From AP-16 sp963755055 (lineage in GTDB: Bacteria > Pseudomonadota > Alphaproteobacteria > Rhizobiales > Xanthobacteraceae), in contig CAVWIS010000043.1 of assembly GCA_963755055.1 (NCBI GenBank), forward strand, positions 1 through 64,000: DNA of 64,000 nt. Direction: 5' to 3'. Positions 58,059 to 64,000 of this stretch are shown here, piece after piece. The first letter of the stretch is position 1; each line of letters starts with the position of its first letter. The position numbers and the translations under genes were made by a program. The notes beneath the pieces are model-generated. The model made no database searches and was not told the DNA's origin. It saw only the letters and a list, made by a program, of their open reading frames with translations.

Positions 58059-59741
58059 ATGAAGAAGGCCTTGCTCGTTGCCAGCTGCCTGCTCGGGTTT
58101 TCGGGCGCGGCGCGGTCCGCGGACTATGCGGTCCCGGTCGCGACACCCCGCATGCCGCAGGCAGTACCGGTCGCATACAGCTGGACCGGCGGTTATGTCG
58201 GGGCGCAGGCCGGCTACTCCTTCGGCGACAACTCGGCGAGCATCACGACGTTCCCCATCGTTTTCGGGCCGGTCGGGTCGCAAGCCACGACAAGCCTGCG
58301 GTCGGGCGGCATCACCGGCGGCGCGCAATGGGGTTATAATTACCAAATCGGAAAGGTCGTGTTCGGCACCGAATCCGACATCTCCTGGGTCGACCGGCGC
58401 GCCAGCGTCACGGCCACCGGAGTCGGGATTTTCGGCACCCCGTTCCAATTGGTCACGCTGCAGAAGCTCGACTGGCTCGGCACGTCGCGGGTGCGGCTCG
58501 GCGTGACGCCGCTCGACCGCCTGCTGGTCTACGCCACCGGCGGCGTCGCCTACGGCCATGTCACCGCCGGCACCAGCCTCACGTTCCCGCTCGTCACCTA
58601 CGGAAACGAGCAGTCGGCGCTGCGGGTCGGCTGGGCGGCAGGGGCGGGGGCCGAATACGCCATCACCAACTCGTTGTCGGCCAAGGTCGAGTATCTCTAC
58701 TACGACCTCGGCGGGGCGACGGTGGTGGGCCTTCCCAATCCCATCAACCCGCCGTTCGAGACCCATACCCACTTCGACATGACCGGCCATCTGGTGCGCG
58801 CCGGGCTCAACTACAAGATCAACTGGGCGCCGCCATGGACGACGCTGGGCGCGCCGGGCATCGTCGCCAAGGCGCCCTATGCGCGGGAGTTCGAGGTGGC
58901 CTTCGGCGCCCGCTACTGGATGAGCAGCGGGAGGACGTCGAAGGACCTGTTCGATCTCTCCGGCACCGCGATGGTCTCGCGGCTGACCTACAGCGACGTC
59001 ACCGCGCATACCGCGGAATCGTTCGTCCGGCTGGATCACTGGTCCGGCGCCTTCCTCAAAGGCTATCTGGGGATCGGCTCGACAGCGGCCGGCAACCTCA
59101 AGGACGAGGACTTTCCGCCGTTCATCGATCCGCAATCGGCGACGACGAGCAGCCTCAAGGACGGCACACTCAGCTACGGCAGCTTCGATATCGGCTATAA
59201 CTTCCTCAAGGGCCCGCGCTACAGGCTCGGCGCCTTTGCGGGCTATCACTACTATCACGAGACCCTCAACGCGCAGGGCTGCGCCCAGACCGCCGGCAAT
59301 CCGGACGTCTGTGTCCCGCCGATCGGGGATGCGATCCTCGGCATCACCAATGACGGAGTGTGGCACTCGATCCGCCTGGGAGTGAGCGGCGAGCTCATGC
59401 TCACCGACCGGCTGAAGCTCAGCGCCGAAGCCGCATGGCTGCCCTATACGGTGCTGTCGAGCAGCGACACCCACTGGCTGCGCCTCAACCATCCCGGCGG
59501 CTTCACCTCGGCGGTCCCAGAGAACGGCACCGGCAATCGCGGCTATCAGCTCGAGGCGATCCTCAGCTACCAGATGACCGAGGCGCTCAGCGTCGGCGTC
59601 GGCGGCCGCTACTGGCACATGGAGACGTCGGGCAGCTCCGACTTCACCAACAGCATCTTCTTCGGCTTCGGCGGAGAGCAGCCGCTCAATTTCAAGACCG
59701 ACCGCTACGGCGGATTCGTGCAGGCGGCGTTCCGCTTCTGA
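58059..59741 (+). CDS. Outer membrane protein with two beta-barrel segments
   Basis: 560 residues. Signal peptide (LLVASCLLGFSGAARSA). Residues ~40-260 resemble the Omp31/Omp25 porin-like barrel of rhizobia (WTGGYVGAQAGYSFGDN ... LSAKVEYLYYDLGG ... VRAGLNYKI). Residues ~280-560 form a second barrel-like block (FEVAFGARYWMSSG ... QAAFRF), with a pattern reminiscent of omptin-type barrels, and end in Phe as expected for BamA-dependent insertion. Most family members have only the first block. Convergent with the SDR gene. Confidence 0.75.
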   Translation: MKKALLVASCLLGFSGAARSADYAVPVATPRMPQAVPVAYSWTGGYVGAQAGYSFGDNSASITTFPIVFGPVGSQATTSLRSGGITGGAQWGYNYQIGKVVFGTESDISWVDRRASVTATGVGIFGTPFQLVTLQKLDWLGTSRVRLGVTPLDRLLVYATGGVAYGHVTAGTSLTFPLVTYGNEQSALRVGWAAGAGAEYAITNSLSAKVEYLYYDLGGATVVGLPNPINPPFETHTHFDMTGHLVRAGLNYKINWAPPWTTLGAPGIVAKAPYAREFEVAFGARYWMSSGRTSKDLFDLSGTAMVSRLTYSDVTAHTAESFVRLDHWSGAFLKGYLGIGSTAAGNLKDEDFPPFIDPQSATTSSLKDGTLSYGSFDIGYNFLKGPRYRLGAFAGYHYYHETLNAQGCAQTAGNPDVCVPPIGDAILGITNDGVWHSIRLGVSGELMLTDRLKLSAEAAWLPYTVLSSSDTHWLRLNHPGGFTSAVPENGTGNRGYQLEAILSYQMTEALSVGVGGRYWHMETSGSSDFTNSIFFGFGGEQPLNFKTDRYGGFVQAAFRF

Positions 59742-59763
59742 CGGCCGCCGCAATCCGACCGGT

Positions 59764-60546
59764 TCAGCCAAGCGTTCCGGGAAATATCCCGCCGTCCATC
59801 AGCAGGTTCTGTCCCGTGATGTAGCCGGCCTGCACCGAGCACAGGAACGCGCAGGCTTCGCCGAACTCCGCGGCCTCGCCGAACCGGCGCGCCGGGACGG
59901 AGGCGATGCGCTCGGCGGTCGCTTCGGCAGGATCCTTGCCGGCGCGCTTGGCCAGCGTCTCGATGCCGCCGCGCAGGCGGTCGGTGTCGAACGGGCCGGG
60001 CAGCAGGAAGTTGATGGTGACGTTGGCGTGGGCGACCGAGCGGGCGACGCCGGCGAGAAAGCCGGTCAGCCCGGCACGCGCGCCGGACGAGAGGTCGAGA
60101 CCGGCCAGCGGCATCTTCACCGAGCCCGACGTGATGTTGACGATGCGGCCGAATTTTCGCCGCACCATCGGGTCGATCGCCTTCTGCACCAGCTCGATCG
60201 GCACGATCATGTTGGCGATGACGCCGTCGATCATCTGCTGGCGGCCGAGCTCGCGGAAATCCCGGAACGGCGGGCCGCCATTGTTGTTGACCAGGATGTC
60301 CGGCTCCGGGCAGGCGGCGAACAGCGCAGCCTGACCCTCGGCGGTGGATACGTCGCCCGCGACCGCAACGACCTTGGCGCCGGTCGCCGCGCGGATCTCC
60401 GCTGCGGTCGCCTCCAGTCGCGCCTTGTCGCGACCGTTGACCACGACCTCGCAGCCGGCGCGGGCGAGCGACATCGCGCAGCCGCGGCCGAGCCCGCGGC
60501 TCGAGGCGCAAACGATGGCCTTGCGGCCGGCAATTCCCAGATCCAT
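59764..60546 (-). CDS. SDR-family protein with altered catalytic residues
   Basis: 260 residues, short-chain dehydrogenase fold. Cofactor loop CASSRGLGRG, NNNGG and the catalytic Ser region NITSGSV are present. Where YSASKAGL is normally found the sequence reads SSGARAGL, so the catalytic Tyr and Lys are Ser and Arg. A subgroup of 3-oxoacyl-reductase-like SDRs with this change exists; activity is uncertain. Confidence 0.8.
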   Translation of the reverse strand: MDLGIAGRKAIVCASSRGLGRGCAMSLARAGCEVVVNGRDKARLEATAAEIRAATGAKVVAVAGDVSTAEGQAALFAACPEPDILVNNNGGPPFRDFRELGRQQMIDGVIANMIVPIELVQKAIDPMVRRKFGRIVNITSGSVKMPLAGLDLSSGARAGLTGFLAGVARSVAHANVTINFLLPGPFDTDRLRGGIETLAKRAGKDPAEATAERIASVPARRFGEAAEFGEACAFLCSVQAGYITGQNLLMDGGIFPGTLG

Positions 60547-60688
60547 CGAGATTCTCCTTCAAAGGTCCCGGAACGGGCGCGCGATCATACGCAGCCGCGC
60601 GGCAAACGGAACCGCCCTGCGAGATCGTCCGCGAGGTGGTCACCGGCCGTATATGTCAGTAATATTGCCCTAACGTCTCGAGGTCCCG

Positions 60689-61291
60689 GTGCCGTCCATG
60701 GGCGAACTTCTGGCTCCGCTCCTTCTGTTCGCGATCGCAGGCTCGTTCACGCCCGGTCCCAACAACCTGATGGTGACCGCCTCGGGCCGCGCCTTCGGCT
60801 TCGCCCGCACGGTGCCGCACATGCTGGGGGTGACCATCGGTTTCGGCGTCATGGTGCTGGCGTTCGGCCTCGGCCTGACGCAGGTGCTGTCGCGTTTCCC
60901 CGACCTGCACCGCTGGCTCCGCATCGCCGGGGCGGCCTATCTCATATACCTCGCGGCCCGGCTGGCGCTCGCCGGCGACCCGGACCGGCCCGAGGCCGGG
61001 CGCCGGCCGCTCGGCTTCCTCGAGGCGGGGCTCTTCCAGTGGGTCAATCCGAAGGCCTGGACGCTGGCCCTCGGGGTGGTTGCGGCATTCACCACGGTGG
61101 GCGGCAACGTGACCGCCGAGGTCGCCGTCATGGCGCTGGTCTTCATGCTCACCACCCTGCCGTCGCTCGCCCTGTGGTGCCTGTTCGGCGTGGCGATCGG
61201 ACGGCTCATGTCCTCGCCGCGGGCCCGCCGCATTGCCAACCTGGCAATGGCCGGGCTGGTGGGGCTGTCCGTCGTGATGCTGTTCATTTGA
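60689..61291 (+). CDS. LysE/RhtB-family amino acid exporter
   Basis: 200 residues (GTG 60689; ATG 60698 is equally possible), six membrane helices. The family motif GSFTPGPNNLMVTASG is at the N-terminus and FQWVNPKAW in the middle. Exports amino acids or related solutes. Confidence 0.85.
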   Translation: MPSMGELLAPLLLFAIAGSFTPGPNNLMVTASGRAFGFARTVPHMLGVTIGFGVMVLAFGLGLTQVLSRFPDLHRWLRIAGAAYLIYLAARLALAGDPDRPEAGRRPLGFLEAGLFQWVNPKAWTLALGVVAAFTTVGGNVTAEVAVMALVFMLTTLPSLALWCLFGVAIGRLMSSPRARRIANLAMAGLVGLSVVMLFI

Positions 61292-61361
61292 GCAGGGCGG
61301 CCCGGGAAAAACCGGCGGTTGCGGGTTGCGCGGCCGGGGCCGGCGGAGCTACGGTCCGCCC

Positions 61362-62357
61362 ATGGATCAGACCGAGCGGCCGCCCCCGATCCTCCCCACC
61401 GCGGAGGACGTCGAGGCTGCGGCGCGGCGCCTCGAAGGCGTCGCCGTGCACACCCCGCTGATCGCCTCGGCCATGCTCGACGGGCTGACCGGCGGGCGGG
61501 TGTTTCTCAAGTGCGAGACGCTGCAGCGCACCGGCTCGTTCAAGTTCCGCGGCGCCTACAACAAGCTGTCGACAATTCCCCCCGAATGTCGCGCCGGCGG
61601 GGTGGTGGCGTTCTCGTCGGGCAACCACGCCCAGGGCGTGGCGGCGGCGGCAAGACTGTTCGACATGCCGGCCGTGATCGTCATGCCGCGCGACGCGGCG
61701 CGGCCCAAGCGCGAGCGCACCGCGGCGCTCGGGGCGGAGGTCGTGCTCTACGACCGGGCGCACGAGGATCGCGAAAAGATCGCCCGCGACATCGCCGAGC
61801 GCCGCGGCGCCGTCCTGGTGCCGCCCTATGACGACGTCCTGATCATCGCCGGCCAGGGCACCGCGGGCCGCGAGATCGTCGACGACCTCGCCGCCGCCGG
61901 CCTCGCCCCCGACATCGTGGTGGCGTCGGCTTCCGGCGGCGGGCTTGCCGCCGGCGTCGCGCTCGCCGTCAAGGCGCGCTGCCCGGCGGCCCGGGTGTTC
62001 ACCGCCGAGCCGCAGGATTTCGACGACCACGCCCGCTCGTTCCGCTCGGGCCGCCGCGAGACCAACGCGGCGGCGACCGGATCGATCTGCGACGCGCTGC
62101 TCAGCGCGCGGCCCGGACAGCTGACCTTCGAGATCAACCGCCTGCTGGTGGGCGAGGGGCTCGCGGTCAGCGACGCCGAGGTTGCCGCCGCCGTCGCCTT
62201 CGCGTTCCGCGAGCTCAAGCTCGTGGTCGAGCCCGGCGGGGCGGTCGCGCTCGCCGCCCTGATGTCGCGCAAGGTCGACATTGCCGGCAAGGTCGCGGTC
62301 GCGGTGCTCTCCGGCGGCAACGTCGATCCGGAGCTGTTTCACCGGCTCGTCGCCTAG
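61362..62357 (+). CDS. Threonine/serine dehydratase (PLP type II)
   Basis: 331 residues. PLP lysine in GSFKFRGAY (about Lys61), phosphate loop ASGGGLAAG, and SSGNHAQGVA. Without a regulatory domain, so it resembles catabolic threonine dehydratase or serine racemase. Start ATG 61362 is preferred over 61326 by family length. 70 bases after the exporter gene. Confidence 0.85.
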   Translation: MDQTERPPPILPTAEDVEAAARRLEGVAVHTPLIASAMLDGLTGGRVFLKCETLQRTGSFKFRGAYNKLSTIPPECRAGGVVAFSSGNHAQGVAAAARLFDMPAVIVMPRDAARPKRERTAALGAEVVLYDRAHEDREKIARDIAERRGAVLVPPYDDVLIIAGQGTAGREIVDDLAAAGLAPDIVVASASGGGLAAGVALAVKARCPAARVFTAEPQDFDDHARSFRSGRRETNAAATGSICDALLSARPGQLTFEINRLLVGEGLAVSDAEVAAAVAFAFRELKLVVEPGGAVALAALMSRKVDIAGKVAVAVLSGGNVDPELFHRLVA

Positions 62358-62442
62358 TGCTCCGATTCGAAGCTCTTCAGATTCGCCGCGCCAGGCGGGC
62401 GTGCTCGCCGGATTGTTCGATTGCTGTTCTATTATTATCGCG

Positions 62443-62468
62443 CGCCCCGGACCATCGGGTCCGGGGCG
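62443..62468. terminator. Stem-loop between convergent genes
   Basis: 11-bp perfect arms CGCCCCGGACC / GGTCCGGGGCG with loop ATCG, between the dehydratase and the TRAP gene. No T-run on either side, only an AT-rich stretch at 62429-62439. Confidence 0.5.
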
Positions 62469-62492
62469 GTCGTCGGGCAGGTCGGCGCAGGA

Positions 62493-63581
<1,089 letters not shown>

Positions 63582-64000
63582 GAGGGTTCTCCCTGGTGAG
63601 ACAATATGCCAACGCTGCGGGGGAACCGTAACGAGCGTCCCACCACAGATCCCGCGCCGACGTTCGACGGCACTATCCTAGCCACAATTCGCCGCAACCT
63701 GGAGAAATGTTTGGGGGACTTGGCGCGGGGGCCGTCGGGCCTTGGCCGGAATTTTTGCGGCGCAGCAAGCGCGGCTGCAATCGCAGGGTACCGACCAAGT
63801 CACCAGGCGGGCCTGCCGGAAGGCCGAAATCGGCTTGCTCGGCGGCGGAGCGGGTTGTGCCGGGAACATCCTGCGCGGCAAGGTCGCTTGCCGGGTGACG
63901 GCGCCCCATCGCCGACGACGGTTCGCCCTCGCCCTCGGCACGCCTGATCAAGATTCGGGCAGGCCGGAGGAGAGCCCCGCGGTGTCCGGTCTTTGCAAGC
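63582..64000. other. Window end, nothing recognised
   Basis: 419 bases upstream of the TRAP gene. Open frames exist on both strands because of high GC, but none has a recognisable protein or a good start. Probably holds the TRAP gene promoter. Confidence 0.5.

Overview
The window is GC-rich DNA from an alphaproteobacterium, most likely of the Hyphomicrobiales (Bradyrhizobium, Rhodopseudomonas or Rhodoplanes type). This rests on the gene content (lptC, an Omp31-like porin, TRAP and TctC solute-binding proteins, rhizobial-style small proteins) and on GCGCATGTTC-type intergenic palindromes. No rRNA, tRNA, CRISPR array or recognisable transposase was seen.

The left 34 kb is dominated by a giant imperfect inverted repeat. 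Bases 1-7964 are the reverse complement of 26404-34394, and the left arm runs off the window edge. Each arm carries the same locus: lptC, an HlyD-type adaptor, a right-handed beta-helix exoprotein, a TylF-like methyltransferase, a serralysin-like metalloprotease with RTX and FG-GAP repeats, and the 3' end of a type I secretion (T1SS) ABC transporter. The right arm is intact except for the ABC gene. In the left arm the adaptor, protease and ABC genes are frameshifted, while lptC, the beta-helix and the methyltransferase are intact. A second secreted FG-GAP protein (9679-11514) lies just inside the left arm, and a perfect 72-bp inverted element (11641-11712 and 25537-25608) marks the inner edge of both arms. 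No intact T1SS ABC transporter is visible anywhere in the window.

Between the arms (about 12-25 kb) lies a glycan-modification cluster. It holds a frameshifted sulfotransferase with a C-terminal domain shared with a nearby glycosyltransferase, and a tightly overlapping minus-strand operon (RmlC-type epimerase, hexapeptide acyltransferase, acyl carrier protein, acyl-AMP ligase). It also has two zinc-finger C-methyltransferases, a GT2 glycosyltransferase, an NAD-dependent epimerase and an MFS transporter. A 645-bp direct repeat (13317-13960 and 20467-21111), including the 5' end of a methyltransferase gene, flanks the acylation cassette.

Right of the repeat (34.4-43 kb) the theme is again the cell envelope: a collagen-like lipoprotein, two glycosyltransferases (one frameshifted), a Gfo/Idh dehydrogenase plus DegT aminotransferase pair of the kind that makes 2,3-diamino sugars for lipid A, MurJ, and a frameshifted HtrA-type protease. 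An RND efflux pair follows (43.3-47.7 kb).

From 47.7 kb onward the gene content is ordinary chromosomal: a XRE regulator, a molybdenum hydroxylase large subunit with two c-type cytochromes, a histidine phosphatase, a DMT transporter, an Lrp-type sensor domain, a collapsed tctC pseudogene, thiE-thiD, a fumarylacetoacetase-family enzyme, a two-barrel outer membrane protein, an atypical SDR, a LysE exporter, a serine/threonine dehydratase and a TRAP solute-binding protein.

Single-base frameshifts occur in several otherwise well-preserved genes. I cannot tell from sequence alone which are real and which are consensus errors, so the breakpoints are listed.
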